From: Alphaproteobacteria bacterium
Lineage (GTDB): Bacteria; Pseudomonadota; Alphaproteobacteria; Rickettsiales; UBA998
Direction of reading: 5' to 3'
DNA length: 64,000 nt
Assembly (NCBI GenBank): GCA_004293935.1
Contig: RDZH01000017.1
Span: forward strand, 1-64,000
Position numbers and translations under genes: made by a program. The notes below the pieces were generated by a model. That model was not told where the DNA came from, made no database searches, and saw only the letters and a program-made list of their open reading frames with translations. Shown here piece after piece: positions 11,236-21,885 of the stretch. Positions within the stretch are counted from its first letter, which is position 1. Every line of letters begins with the position of its first letter.

Positions 11236-13278
11236 CTATCCCGCCAAGCGTTCCAACTGATCACGCAGTTTCGCAGCACGCTCAAACTCCAGATTTTCGG
11301 CTGCTTCTAACATTTCTTTGCGCAACTGTACGCGTAACACTTCTCGATCCGCAGGGGTGCGCGGTTGAAAGGTTGCAGGCTCTTGTTCTGCTGCATAATG
11401 CATGGTTGAGGGCGTAGATCGATCATAACGTGCTGAAGATGATGTTTTTCCTGAAGATTCTTTTGCATCCCCTTGATCCATTACCTCTGCAATCGAGCGT
11501 GAGGTTGAACGCGGGACAATCCCATGCTCAAGATTATGTGCGATTTGCTTTTCACGCCTCCGTGCGGTTTCTTCTAGGGCAATCTTCATGGAATTAGTGA
11601 TGCGATCCGCATAAAGGATCACCCGCCCATCAACATTACGCGCAGCCCGCCCAATCGTTTGAATCAGCGAGGTGGCAGAGCGTAAAAATCCTTCCTTATC
11701 GGCATCTAAAATCGCCATTAATCCACATTCGGGAATATCTAATCCTTCGCGTAATAGATTGACCCCAACGAGTACGTCAAATGTCCCAAGCCGTAAATCA
11801 CGAATAATATCGACGCGCTCCAGCGTATCGACATCGGAATGCAAATAGCGCACTTTGATGTGATGCTCATCAAGATATTCTGTGAGTTGTTCTGCCATTT
11901 TTTTGGTGAGGGTCGTCACCAATATGCGATAACCCTTGGCAATGGTGGCGCGTATTTCTCCATAGAGATCATCGACTTGGCTAGAAACGGGGCGTATTTC
12001 TGGCTCAGGATCAAGGAGTCCTGTTGGACGAATCACTTGTTCCACAAACTCCCCTTGCGTCCAATCGAGTTCAATCGCGCTTGGGGTGGCGGAGACATGG
12101 ATAGTTTCAGGGCGTAATGCATCCCATTCATCGAACTTCATCGGACGATTATCCATCGCACTGGGCAGGCGGAAGCCATATTCCACCAACGTCACTTTAC
12201 GGGCGCGGTCGCCATTATACATTCCACGAATCTGAGGTAAACTCACATGACTTTCATCGACAAATAATAAGGAATTTTTGGGTAGATATTGGAATAAGGT
12301 AGGTGGTGGCTCGCCCGGCTCCGTTCCTGCTAAATAACGCGAATAATTTTCAATGCCTTTGCATGATCCTGTTTCCATAAGCATTTCAAGATCATAGGTG
12401 GTGCGCTGTTCAAGCCGTTGCGCTTCAATCAGTTTTCCTTGTTCGCGTAATGCATCAAGGCGTTGATTCAGCTCTGCTTTGATGGCTTTGATGGATTGTT
12501 CAATCACGGGTCGTGGTGTGACATAATGGCTATTGGCATAGATGGTGGCATCCTTCATCGATCCTTGTGGATGCCCTGTAAGCGGATCAAAGGCACGGAT
12601 GGATTCAATTTCATCGCCAAAAAATGAAATACGCCACGCTGTTTCTTCTAAATGGGCGCAGTACAGATCGATCGTATCGCCACGCACGCGGAATGTCCCG
12701 CGCTTGAAGCCAATATCATTGCGGTTATAATGAATTTCCACTAGAGCGCGCACCAATTCTTCTTGGCGCATCTGCATTCCTTGCGCAATGGGAATGGTCA
12801 TGGATTGATAGGTGGTGGCAGAACCAATACCATAAATGCAGGATACGGAAGCAATCACGATCACATCAGGGCGTTCTAAAAGCGAGCGTGTGGCTGAATG
12901 GCGCATTCGATCAATCTGTTCATTGATGGAAGCGTCTTTTTCAATATAGGTATCACTACGTGGCACATAGGCTTCAGGTTGGTAATAATCATAATAGGAG
13001 ACGAAATATTCCACGGCATTATGCGGAAAAAACGATTTCATTTCATGATAAAGCTGTGCTGCTAATGTTTTATTATGCACCATAATCATCGCAGGGCGAC
13101 CAGTGCGCGCAATGATATTTGCCATGGTGAAGGTTTTCCCCGAACCTGTAACACCGAGTAATACTTGGTTTTTTTTCTTGGCCTCCAGCCCTGCAATCAG
13201 GGCATCAATGGCGGAAGGTTGATCCCCCGCAGGTTCGTAGGGAGAAACAAGGTGGAACAGTGGTGTGCGTTCAGACAT
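11236..13278 (-). CDS. uvrB: Excinuclease ABC subunit B
   Basis: [15 protein letters not shown] (Walker A), [40 protein letters not shown] and a C-terminal UVR motif. Confidence 0.98.
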   Translation of the reverse strand: MSERTPLFHLVSPYEPAGDQPSAIDALIAGLEAKKKNQVLLGVTGSGKTFTMANIIARTGRPAMIMVHNKTLAAQLYHEMKSFFPHNAVEYFVSYYDYYQPEAYVPRSDTYIEKDASINEQIDRMRHSATRSLLERPDVIVIASVSCIYGIGSATTYQSMTIPIAQGMQMRQEELVRALVEIHYNRNDIGFKRGTFRVRGDTIDLYCAHLEETAWRISFFGDEIESIRAFDPLTGHPQGSMKDATIYANSHYVTPRPVIEQSIKAIKAELNQRLDALREQGKLIEAQRLEQRTTYDLEMLMETGSCKGIENYSRYLAGTEPGEPPPTLFQYLPKNSLLFVDESHVSLPQIRGMYNGDRARKVTLVEYGFRLPSAMDNRPMKFDEWDALRPETIHVSATPSAIELDWTQGEFVEQVIRPTGLLDPEPEIRPVSSQVDDLYGEIRATIAKGYRILVTTLTKKMAEQLTEYLDEHHIKVRYLHSDVDTLERVDIIRDLRLGTFDVLVGVNLLREGLDIPECGLMAILDADKEGFLRSATSLIQTIGRAARNVDGRVILYADRITNSMKIALEETARRREKQIAHNLEHGIVPRSTSRSIAEVMDQGDAKESSGKTSSSARYDRSTPSTMHYAAEQEPATFQPRTPADREVLRVQLRKEMLEAAENLEFERAAKLRDQLERLAG

Positions 13279-13326
13279 AAGCCTAATATAGCGGACGCAT
13301 GGCTCTTTTGCAAGGAGATGCGCGCT

Positions 13327-14025
13327 TTATAATTTCATTTTAGGGCGCACGCGGGAAAGTCCACCATCCACCGCAAGGGTTTGTCCTGTAATCCAGCTAT
13401 TGCATGGATCAAGCAAAAACACAATCGCACGTGCTATATCTTCTGCCGTTCCAAGCCTTCCGAGGGCGTGCATTGCTTCGGAAAATTTGCGTGATGTTTC
13501 GTTGCTCGTTAAGCCTGCCGTCAATGGTGTTTGTGTTAGCCCCGGAGCAACCGCATTGATACGTAGATTTTGCCCTGCATAGCTTGCCGCAGCAGAAAGG
13601 GTAAGTCCAATAATTCCCGCTTTTGCTGCCGCAATCGCTTCATGATTCGCAAGACCTTCCATGGCAGCAGCGGAAGAAATAAGCACGACTGATCCGCCGT
13701 GCGTCATATGTTTGCCCGCAGCGCGTACAGTAGCAAAAGCGGTGGTGAGTGAGGCATCAATCACCATCTGATACTGTTCTTTGCTGGTGAGATGGGCGGA
13801 TTTTAGCAATAATGATCCACTGCAATTCACCACGCCATCAACGCTACCCGCTTGATGAAACACGGCATCCACGGCATCAAAATCCGTTGCATCGAGGAAC
13901 GCATCAGGGGTTATTTTTTTATCATCGCGTGCGGCGGTGAAGACACTATGTCCCGCTTCTTTTAGTAGTGCGGTGGTTGCTTGCCCAATCGCACTGCTTG
14001 CTGCAATGATCAAAAAATGTGCCAT
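13327..14025 (-). CDS. SDR family NAD(P)-dependent oxidoreductase
   Basis: N-terminal Rossmann motif, VVLISSAAAMEGLANHEAIAAAKAGIIGLT, RINAVAPGLTQTPL and WITGQTLAVDGG. Confidence 0.92.
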   Translation of the reverse strand: MAHFLIIAASSAIGQATTALLKEAGHSVFTAARDDKKITPDAFLDATDFDAVDAVFHQAGSVDGVVNCSGSLLLKSAHLTSKEQYQMVIDASLTTAFATVRAAGKHMTHGGSVVLISSAAAMEGLANHEAIAAAKAGIIGLTLSAAASYAGQNLRINAVAPGLTQTPLTAGLTSNETSRKFSEAMHALGRLGTAEDIARAIVFLLDPCNSWITGQTLAVDGGLSRVRPKMKL

Positions 14026-14027
14026 GA

Positions 14028-14759
14028 CTAGACCTCATTTTCTTGTGGTGTTTTGGTAACAATGACTCCATCGGGGCGACGTTTTGGACGACCACGACGA
14101 CGAGGTATCCGTGCTGTGCCATCATCATTTAGTTGAGGGGCTGCTTTATCTTCTGCAAGAGGGGGAGGGTTCAGCAAAAATGTCGGAAGTGCCTCTTGTG
14201 TCTGTGGTTCTTGCTCTGGTGTGGCAGGTTTATTGTTTGGTTGCTCCGCAGGATGGTGACGTTGCGGACGTGGTATCCTTTGGCGTTGTTCATAGCGAGG
14301 ATGTTCTATACGTGTTGGTTGCGCCACGTGCGGTGGTGCAGCGTTGCTTGCTTCTTCTGGTGTTGCCACGTCATCTTCTGCACTATGTGCAGGGCGTTGT
14401 TGTGACCGTGATTCATGATCACGACGACGTGCGTCATCTTTCACACGTTGTTGTTCATCGGCAAGGTTGATGGTGCGCACATAATGTTCCACATGCTGCA
14501 TGTAATATTCATATTCAATGCGTTCACCCGACTGACGTGCATTTTTTGCTAGATCAGTATATTTTGTTTGCTGATTCACGGCATGACGACGCTGTTGTGG
14601 GGAGACCATTAAGCTCTCATCATCTATATCCGTGCGAGGTCGATTACCACCATTATGATGGTTATTCCCACCACCACGACGAAAACGGGAATTATTGTTG
14701 TTATTATTGTTATTGTTATTGTTATGCTTATGAGCATGACGATTATTGTGGGTGCGCAT
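14028..14759 (-). CDS. DUF4167 domain-containing protein with poly-Asn tract
   Basis: SPQQRRHAVNQQTKYTDLAKNARQSGERIEYEYYMQHVEHYVRTI is the DUF4167 signature; located next to prmC/prfA as in other alphaproteobacteria. Confidence 0.9.
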   Translation of the reverse strand: MRTHNNRHAHKHNNNNNNNNNNNSRFRRGGGNNHHNGGNRPRTDIDDESLMVSPQQRRHAVNQQTKYTDLAKNARQSGERIEYEYYMQHVEHYVRTINLADEQQRVKDDARRRDHESRSQQRPAHSAEDDVATPEEASNAAPPHVAQPTRIEHPRYEQRQRIPRPQRHHPAEQPNNKPATPEQEPQTQEALPTFLLNPPPLAEDKAAPQLNDDGTARIPRRRGRPKRRPDGVIVTKTPQENEV

Positions 14760-14783
14760 GAATACTCCTAAAGCCTACGCAGG

Positions 14784-15599
14784 TTAAATATGTGCTACAT
14801 GATAGTTTTCATTCCATTGCCACACAATTATGCGCGCAATGTCCGACAAATCTTTACGTATTTCAACGCAGCGTAAGCCATGGTTCATTGCGATATGCTG
14901 TACCTCATGTTCTTGACCCTGCCCAATTTCGCAGACTAATATACCATGGGGTGATAATAAGCGGTGCATCGCCGCCATTAAAGAGCGATAAGCATCCAGA
15001 CCATCTATTCCACCATCCAAAGCAAGGATAGGATCATAATTTCGTACATCCACATCCAATATGCAAATATCACGTGAAGGAATATAAGGAGGATTGCTTA
15101 CAACAACATCATATAACGATTTTTGGTGTAATGTCCAGTCTAAACAATCAAATTCGACCCGTTCGAGTAAAAAATTATTATGTTGCGCTGCATTATGCGC
15201 GGCAATCGCAATCGCATCGGCAGAAATATCAAGCCCAACACCTGTTGCATGGGGATATTCATAGAGTAGGGAAAGTAGAATGCACCCTGTTCCCGTACCG
15301 CAATCAAGGATTTTCAAAGCGCGCTGACGATCTGGGCGATGATCAAGGATCGCTTCGATGATGCCTTCCGTTTCAGGGCGTGGATCAAGCGTTGCTTGCG
15401 TGGTATGGAACTCATGTTCCCAAAATGCCTTGCGTCCGATAATTTTGGCGAGTGGTTCACCTGCATCACGGCGTGCGCATAGCGCATCATAGATGGTTTG
15501 CTGCGCGGGGTTCAGTGCAGGCACATCGATGGGAAGCGATGAGGAGGGGAGGTTCATCACGTGCGCCCATAATAATCGTGCTTCGCGTGCGTTCACCAT
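14784..15599 (-). CDS. prmC: Peptide chain release factor N5-glutamine methyltransferase
   Basis: RPETEGIIEAIL, LDCGTGTGCILLSLL, VVSNPPYIPSRDI; adjacent to prfA. Confidence 0.95.
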   Translation of the reverse strand: MVNAREARLLWAHVMNLPSSSLPIDVPALNPAQQTIYDALCARRDAGEPLAKIIGRKAFWEHEFHTTQATLDPRPETEGIIEAILDHRPDRQRALKILDCGTGTGCILLSLLYEYPHATGVGLDISADAIAIAAHNAAQHNNFLLERVEFDCLDWTLHQKSLYDVVVSNPPYIPSRDICILDVDVRNYDPILALDGGIDGLDAYRSLMAAMHRLLSPHGILVCEIGQGQEHEVQHIAMNHGLRCVEIRKDLSDIARIIVWQWNENYHVAHI

Positions 15600-15606
15600 G
15601 CTGGGT

Positions 15607-16686
15607 TTATTCGCTATCCATCGATGCTAAACGCTCCGCCTCATCGGCACTGAGGAGCGCATCAATAATCTCATCGAGTCCTTCACCAATCATAATGCCC
15701 TCAATTTTATATAAGGTCACATTGACGCGATGATCGGTGACACGCCCTTGGGGGAAATTATAGGTTCGGATACGCTCAGAACGATCACCCGATCCCACTT
15801 GCCCTTTACGATCAGCGGAACGCGCATCGGCTAATTTTTGGCGTTCCATATCATAAAGGCGTGCGCGTAATACTTGCATCGCCGTTCGACGGTTCTGATG
15901 CTGTGATTTCTCACATGCAACCACGATTAGCCCTGTCGGCAAATGCGTGATGCGCACTGCGGAATCTGTGGTATTGACGTGCTGCCCACCTGCACCAGAT
16001 GCGCGCATCGTATCAATGCGAATATCTTCATCACGAATGGCAATATCCACCTCTTCTGCCTCGGGAAGAATGGCTACCGTGGCGGCGGAGGTATGAATAC
16101 GTCCGCTGCCTTCCGTTTTAGGGACACGTTGCACGCGATGCACGCCCGATTCAAACTTCATCCGTCCGAATGCGCCACGTCCTGTGATGGTAGCACTGGC
16201 TTCTTTAATACCCCCGACATCATTTTTGGTGACATCATTTTCTTCAAAACGCCATCCTTGCAGTTGCGAAAAACAGCGATACATATGGAATAATTCTGCA
16301 GCAAACAAGCCTGCTTCATCGCCCCCCGTACCAGCGCGCACCTCAAGAATCACGTTACGCGCATCATCTTTATCTTTTGGAATTAAGGCACGTTGCAGAT
16401 TTTCTTGCAAGCTGGGGATAAGTTTTTCCAACTGCATCATTTCTTCACGGCACATGGCTTTCATTTCTGCATCAAGATCAGGATCGGCAAGCATGGCTTG
16501 GGCATCGTGCAACTCCTGCTCGGCTGCCTGTAGGCTGAGGATGGTTTCCACAATAGTATTGAGTTCTGAATATTCGCGTGAGGCATCGGCATAAGTATCA
16601 CCCATCGCGGAGGGGTTGACTAATTGTTCGCCTAAGCCACGATGACGTGCTAAAATAGCATCTAATTTTTCTTTGGGAATGTGCAT
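15607..16686 (-). CDS. prfA: Peptide chain release factor 1
   Basis: [37 protein letters not shown] (GGQ) and [21 protein letters not shown]. Confidence 0.98.
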   Translation of the reverse strand: MHIPKEKLDAILARHRGLGEQLVNPSAMGDTYADASREYSELNTIVETILSLQAAEQELHDAQAMLADPDLDAEMKAMCREEMMQLEKLIPSLQENLQRALIPKDKDDARNVILEVRAGTGGDEAGLFAAELFHMYRCFSQLQGWRFEENDVTKNDVGGIKEASATITGRGAFGRMKFESGVHRVQRVPKTEGSGRIHTSAATVAILPEAEEVDIAIRDEDIRIDTMRASGAGGQHVNTTDSAVRITHLPTGLIVVACEKSQHQNRRTAMQVLRARLYDMERQKLADARSADRKGQVGSGDRSERIRTYNFPQGRVTDHRVNVTLYKIEGIMIGEGLDEIIDALLSADEAERLASMDSE

Positions 16687-16698
16687 AATATAATCTTT

Positions 16699-18012
16699 CT
16701 ATTCTCGTGTCGTGGCAAAGGAAGCGGCAAGTAAACGTATCAATTTTTCGGTATCATGAAAAGCAAAACTCTCACCTGTGGCTAGATATTTCAAGGAATA
16801 CGTGCCTGTTTGTACTTCATTTTCACCAAGAACGACAATATGAGAAGCCCCTTGTTGTTGTGCTTTTTTGATCGCCTTGCCCATATGTTTATGGGTGATA
16901 ATATCGGCAGCGTAGCCTATGGCGTGTATGTCGCGGCTCATGTGCAGTGCGGATAATAATGCGTGATCGTCCATCACAATGAACATCAGCATTGGTAATA
17001 GCGGATGATGCATATGCTGCGATGATTGCTCAAGCAACAACATCAACCGTTCCACCCCTATAGCCCAGCCAACAGCAGGAATCGCACCGCCTCCCATCTG
17101 TTCAATCAGCCCATCATAACGCCCACCCGCACAAACGGTCGCTTGTGAACCTAAGCGATCCGTGGTGAACTCAAAGACGGTATGGGAATAATAATCCAAC
17201 CCACGCACCAAACGCGGATTTAAGCGAAACGGTATTGCCAAGCTATGCAGTATTTCTTGTACCTGCATGATCCATGCTTTAGAATCCTCATTGAGTGCAT
17301 CGTCAAACAAGGGAGCATCGGCAATGATGGCACGATCTTCTTCTTGTTTAGAATCTAAAATGCGCAGAGGATTTTTTTCTAAACGTATGCGACTTTCTTC
17401 AGAAAGTGACCCGACATGCGTGCGAAAATATTCAACCAACATTTGACGATAGGCATCACGCGATGCTTTGTCACCTAAGGTGTTAAGCTCAAGTGTGACA
17501 TCAAAGGGAGTAGGAGAATCGTCACCATGTAATTGTGCAAGTGCCTTCAGGGCATCATAGGCGCACGCAATCACTTGGGCATCTTGCCACGGCTCGCTTG
17601 CTCCGAGTGCTTCCACCCCCACTTGATGAAATTGGCGCAATCTACCTTTTTGCGGGCGTTCATAACGAAAAGCGGGGCCGCGATACCATACCTTAAAGGG
17701 TAATTGCTGCGTATGCCCACCCGAAATAAAAGCGCGCACGATCGCTGCAGTAAATTCAGGACGCAATGTAATATGCTCACCGCCACGATCTGTAAAGCTG
17801 TAGGTTTCTTTGCTCACTACATCGGAGGTATCCCCAAGGGAGCGATGAAAAACCTCAGAAAATTCAAATATAGGAGTTTGCAATTCATGAAAATGGTAAC
17901 ATTCCACTACCGATCCAATCGTTTCCATCACTTGACGGAAGCGATGCATATCACTACCACTATAATCGCGTGTGCCTCGAACGGGCTGAATTATCTGTTT
18001 TGCCATAATCAA
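16699..18012 (-). CDS. hisS: Histidyl-tRNA synthetase
   Basis: PVRGTRDY, LRPEFTAAIVRAF, RGLDYYSHTVFEFTT and CAGGRYDGL. Confidence 0.96.
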   Translation of the reverse strand: MIMAKQIIQPVRGTRDYSGSDMHRFRQVMETIGSVVECYHFHELQTPIFEFSEVFHRSLGDTSDVVSKETYSFTDRGGEHITLRPEFTAAIVRAFISGGHTQQLPFKVWYRGPAFRYERPQKGRLRQFHQVGVEALGASEPWQDAQVIACAYDALKALAQLHGDDSPTPFDVTLELNTLGDKASRDAYRQMLVEYFRTHVGSLSEESRIRLEKNPLRILDSKQEEDRAIIADAPLFDDALNEDSKAWIMQVQEILHSLAIPFRLNPRLVRGLDYYSHTVFEFTTDRLGSQATVCAGGRYDGLIEQMGGGAIPAVGWAIGVERLMLLLEQSSQHMHHPLLPMLMFIVMDDHALLSALHMSRDIHAIGYAADIITHKHMGKAIKKAQQQGASHIVVLGENEVQTGTYSLKYLATGESFAFHDTEKLIRLLAASFATTRE

Positions 18013-18100
18013 TGTTAGTACTGCAAAGCACTAGCTAAGTAAATCACAAACTGCATCATAAATGCATTTTCTTACCCCACACGATGCTTATGCGCTTCAG

Positions 18101-18523
18101 TTATGCGGATTGATCAAGTTCCGTAAATGATTTTAGTAAATCAAGAAAGCGTTTGCGAGTTTTTTCATCTTTGATTGCATAATAAGTGCGCACCAACTCA
18201 AGCGTTTCACGGCTGGACATATGCTCATGATCAAAAGCATGTTGATCTTCGGCTGCGATCATGGAAGGATACTGTGTTTCCTCATTTTGATAGGCATCAC
18301 ATTGTTCATAGCCCTCAAAAAAGAAGGATATAGGCACATCCAACAATTTGCTAAATTGATAAAGACGGCTTGAACCAATACGATTAATGCCGCGCTCATA
18401 TTTCTGCACTTGCTGGAAACTAACCCCAACCTTCTTGCCAATCATATCTTGACTTAATCCAAGCATAATACGTCGCGCTCGCAGGCGCGCTCCAACATAA
18501 TCATCTACAGGGGATGCACTCAT
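18101..18523 (-). CDS. XRE-family helix-turn-helix transcriptional regulator
   Basis: VGARLRARRIMLGLSQDMIGKKVGVSFQQVQKYERGINRIGSSRLYQFSKLLDVPISFFFEG, typical of alphaproteobacterial HTH_3 regulators. Confidence 0.93.
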   Translation of the reverse strand: MSASPVDDYVGARLRARRIMLGLSQDMIGKKVGVSFQQVQKYERGINRIGSSRLYQFSKLLDVPISFFFEGYEQCDAYQNEETQYPSMIAAEDQHAFDHEHMSSRETLELVRTYYAIKDEKTRKRFLDLLKSFTELDQSA

Positions 18524-18827
18524 CCATTAAACTCCTTCATTTTATCATCATACGCATGATCATGGCACTTATTAGATAAAGCGCAGCATGATGCGAAATA
18601 AGGTAACAATTACTTGTCCTTACTATACACTAGCTTAACTAAATGTCACGTACTATTTTAACCATTATGTCATTTTGAATCATTGATTAATGGCGCATTC
18701 AAAGGCGCACTCACGCAAAGAAATCACTTTTTTTTCGATCAATATACAATAAATGCTTGCACATTGCCGCTATCTTTCTTACTCATAGAGGCTTAGTTGA
18801 TAAAATAATAATGGTTATGAGAAGCGC

Positions 18828-19313
18828 ATGGATAAATTTCCTATTACAATCGAAGGATTCTATAAAATGGAGCAGGAGATTAAACTGCTCAAAACGGTAG
18901 AACGCCCTAACGTCATCAAGGCGATTGCGGAAGCACGCGCCCACGGGGATTTGAAAGAAAATGCCGAATATCATGCCGCACGTGAGAAGCAGAGCTTTAT
19001 TGAAGGGCGTGTTTTGGAACTGGAAGATAAGATGGCACGTTCTGAAATGATTGATATTAGCAAGCTCAGCGGAAGCAGCGTGAAGTTTGGTGCAACAGTG
19101 ACAGTGGTGGATGAAGATACGGGTGATGAAATCACCTATCAGATTGTTGGGGAATATGAAGCGGATATTTCTAAAAATCGTATCGCACTCACCGCACCCC
19201 TTGCACGCGCCTTGATGGGGAAATCGGCGGGGGACAGTGTGGAAGTGCGTGCGCCGGGTGGAACACGGACGTTGGAAATTCTCGCGGTACAATTTATTCC
19301 TATCATTTTGTGA
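18828..19313 (+). CDS. greA: Transcription elongation factor GreA
   Basis: Coiled-coil N-terminus (ITIEGFYKMEQEIKLLK), EARAHGDLKENAEYHAAREKQSFIEGRV and a C-terminal FKBP-like domain. Confidence 0.97.
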   Translation: MDKFPITIEGFYKMEQEIKLLKTVERPNVIKAIAEARAHGDLKENAEYHAAREKQSFIEGRVLELEDKMARSEMIDISKLSGSSVKFGATVTVVDEDTGDEITYQIVGEYEADISKNRIALTAPLARALMGKSAGDSVEVRAPGGTRTLEILAVQFIPIIL

Positions 19314-20650
19314 TGGGTGACGAGCAGAGAATGATGATGACGAATTTTTGGAACTTGTCTTTTTTAGTCTTGGGGATCGCGCTCGCATCTTCACGCGTCT
19401 ATGCGCAAACAGAAGCGTCAGCACCACAAAAAGATAGTCTTTTGACCACGCAAGAGAAAAAATCGCCTTTTGAAATCGCGGTGATCGTCAATGATGAGGT
19501 GATCACCAATTATGATATTGGGCAACGTCTGCGTTTTATGATCGCAACTACAACCATGCCACGCACGCAAGAAACGATGCAAAAATTATTTCCGCGCACG
19601 GTGGAAATGTTGATTGAGGAGATGTTGCAACGTCAGGAAGCCACGCGCTTTAATTATCGTGTTGAACCTGCGGAAATCACGGCAGCGATTGCCACGATGG
19701 AAAAAGAGCAGGGCAAGCCAGAAGGCAGTTTTTTGAAGTTTCTTGAAGCGAATCAGATTGATAAAAAGACGGTGGAAGATCAAATTTCCACCCAAATCAT
19801 GTGGGGGAAATTATTGCAACAGCGTATTATCCCGAAATTGACCGTCACCCCAAGTGATCTTGCCCGTGCTAATCAGCAAGTGAATAATGCTGAGCAAAAA
19901 GTGGAAGAAGTCAATATCTCGTACCTCACACTTCCCATGACGATGGGACGAAGCGAGCCAGAAACAAAAGAATTGGCAACGATCATTACTCAAAAATTGC
20001 GTGAGGGTGCGAATTTTCGTGTTCTTGGAGCGCAACTTGCTGTGAAAGAATTGACGCATCTGCAACCGAGTTGGATTCCTATGCGTGATCTTGACCCGGT
20101 GCTTGCAACTAAAATTGCGGCATCTAAATTTCCTGCAGTATTTGGGCCCGTGCAAACACCGACAGGTTATCAAATTCTGCACGTATTAGGCAAGCGCACG
20201 TCAGATTATCGGGTGAATGTCGAAGTATTCTTCAAAGAAATCATCATGACTCTTGCGGAACATGCGCAAAAATCAGAAGTGGATGCGTTGATGCTGATTG
20301 CGCAAGATGTGCGTCGTAACCCCGGGACATGCACCAATAAAGATGTAGCAACAGTCAATAATATCGATGATTTGCAATTCAAGGTGAATTATGTGCGCAC
20401 CAAATTATCGGATATTTCACCAGATATGCTTTCCTTAGTGCGTCCTTTGCGTGTTGGTGAGGTATCAGAGCCGTTTGCTTCACCTGATGGTATTCGTTTG
20501 TTGAAATTATGCGAAAAAACTGATCTTCCTAGTGCTGATGTTGATGAGAAAAAACTGACACTGAAAGTGAAAGAACAAAAATTCCGTCAAGAAGCGGTGA
20601 AATATATCCGCACCCTACGCCGTGATGCGTTTATTGATATGCGTCTATAG
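19310..20650 (+). CDS. SurA-like periplasmic peptidylprolyl isomerase (SurA N-terminal plus parvulin-type domains)
   Basis: N-terminal signal-like segment, IAVIVNDEVITNYDIGQRLRFMI (SurA_N), parvulin-like GPVQTPTGYQILHVLGKR. GTG at 19310 or ATG at 19313 as start. Confidence 0.85.
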   Translation: MMGDEQRMMMTNFWNLSFLVLGIALASSRVYAQTEASAPQKDSLLTTQEKKSPFEIAVIVNDEVITNYDIGQRLRFMIATTTMPRTQETMQKLFPRTVEMLIEEMLQRQEATRFNYRVEPAEITAAIATMEKEQGKPEGSFLKFLEANQIDKKTVEDQISTQIMWGKLLQQRIIPKLTVTPSDLARANQQVNNAEQKVEEVNISYLTLPMTMGRSEPETKELATIITQKLREGANFRVLGAQLAVKELTHLQPSWIPMRDLDPVLATKIAASKFPAVFGPVQTPTGYQILHVLGKRTSDYRVNVEVFFKEIIMTLAEHAQKSEVDALMLIAQDVRRNPGTCTNKDVATVNNIDDLQFKVNYVRTKLSDISPDMLSLVRPLRVGEVSEPFASPDGIRLLKLCEKTDLPSADVDEKKLTLKVKEQKFRQEAVKYIRTLRRDAFIDMRL

Positions 20651-21301
20651 CTGTGTGATTTTAGTATGCGCAAGGATGCGCAGCAATCGATACAGCACCC
20701 ACGCATTCACCATATGCCATATAAAATGCGTACCATGGGGCAGAATATCGCATAAGGGTTTATCAAGTGTGCGCATGATAAGCGAGCATGTCCATAAGAA
20801 TACGGTATGCAACAAAGGTTTTGCCCATGGTGTGTGCGTGCTGTACCCTAGTGCCGTGATGCTACTTAAGATGATATAAGTGGGGAGATAAAAAATCGTT
20901 CCATAGAGCGTATCAGGAGGGAATAAATCCGTAAAGATAATATTACTTCCCAACATCAATGCAAGCGCGATGAAGATATTCCGCCATTGCATACCCCATA
21001 AACGGCGCAAAAAAGCAGCTAAATAACCATAAATAAAGAGGGTGATGGGCAACACATCCATCATTAAAGTGGTGGATGTTGGGTAGATATGCCATGCGCC
21101 ACTCCCCATCCCAATGCCGCACAATAGGAATATAAGCGCATACATATCAGGAACATCACGCCAATGTAGGGAGCGCACTAAGTTCACGATCCGCCATGCA
21201 GCAAAGATAAAAGCAAGATTCGTCACCGCATTCAAAGGCTCTGCCCAAAGGGAGGGATCGCCCGTGCGTTCACAATAATCATGCAAAAGGTGCGGTTGCA
21301 T
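20645..21301 (-). CDS. Ceramidase/CREST-superfamily-like integral membrane protein
   Basis: DYCERTGDPSLWAEPLNAVTNLAFIFAA, GMGSGAWHIYPT, MDVLPI and GTHFIWHMVNA: ordered D/S/H motifs of the alkaline-ceramidase-like CREST superfamily; multiple TM segments. Confidence 0.75.
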   Translation of the reverse strand: MQPHLLHDYCERTGDPSLWAEPLNAVTNLAFIFAAWRIVNLVRSLHWRDVPDMYALIFLLCGIGMGSGAWHIYPTSTTLMMDVLPITLFIYGYLAAFLRRLWGMQWRNIFIALALMLGSNIIFTDLFPPDTLYGTIFYLPTYIILSSITALGYSTHTPWAKPLLHTVFLWTCSLIMRTLDKPLCDILPHGTHFIWHMVNAWVLYRLLRILAHTKITQL

Positions 21302-21304
21302 GGA

Positions 21305-21859
21305 TTACACCGCTTCGACAGATTGCACCTCTGGTATGTAATGTTTCAGCATATTTTCAATACCCTGTTTTAAGGTAAGGGTAGAGCTTGGGCATCCCGA
21401 GCATGAGCCGTGCAATTCTAAAAATACAATCCCTTCAATAAAGGAATGAAAAATAATATCCCCACCATCTTGCGCAACAGCAGGGCGAACTTTTGCTTCA
21501 ATCAACTCTTTGATTTCTTTGACAATATCAGAATCTTCTTCCCCAGAATTGGCAGCTTTGGGAGCGGAGGTTTTTTGCTGTATGATGGGCGCATCGGAGA
21601 GGAAAAAATCCATCAGTGTGGTGAGAATATCCGCTTTTAAGAGCGACCAATCAAAGGTAGAATCTTTGGTGATCGTCACAAAATCTGAGCCAAAAAACAC
21701 CGCATTTACCCCCGAAATGCGAAACAGTGCCATTGCCAAGGGGGATTCCTCCGCCATATGTTCGCCCGTATAAAAACGTGTCCCTGCTTCCAGCACCGCC
21801 CGACCGGGTAAGAATTTCAATGTTTGTGGATTGGGGGTTGTTTCCGTTTGAATGAACAT
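21305..21859 (-). CDS. NifU family Fe-S scaffold protein (Nfu: Nfu_N plus NifU C-terminal domain)
   Basis: MFIQTETTPNPQTLKFLPGR and LHGSCSGCPSSTLTLKQGIENMLKHYIPEV (CxxC). Confidence 0.95.
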   Translation of the reverse strand: MFIQTETTPNPQTLKFLPGRAVLEAGTRFYTGEHMAEESPLAMALFRISGVNAVFFGSDFVTITKDSTFDWSLLKADILTTLMDFFLSDAPIIQQKTSAPKAANSGEEDSDIVKEIKELIEAKVRPAVAQDGGDIIFHSFIEGIVFLELHGSCSGCPSSTLTLKQGIENMLKHYIPEVQSVEAV

Positions 21860-21885
21860 GGGGGAATCCTCTCTAATCAGGATGG

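Noticed and set aside
14084-14470. 128-aa plus-strand ORF opposite DUF4167, rich in V/L/H
   Set aside because: Produced by the repetitive codon composition of the DUF4167 gene on the other strand.
18523-18828. Possible CtrA-type TTAA-N7-TTAA site upstream of greA / XRE gene
   Set aside because: TTAA half-sites present (cttaacta, ttttaacc) but the spacing does not fit the consensus.
18783-19427. 214-aa minus-strand ORF opposite greA
   Set aside because: Antisense shadow of a clearly coding greA frame; composition (H/R/F/S-rich, low-complexity) typical of a spurious complementary frame.
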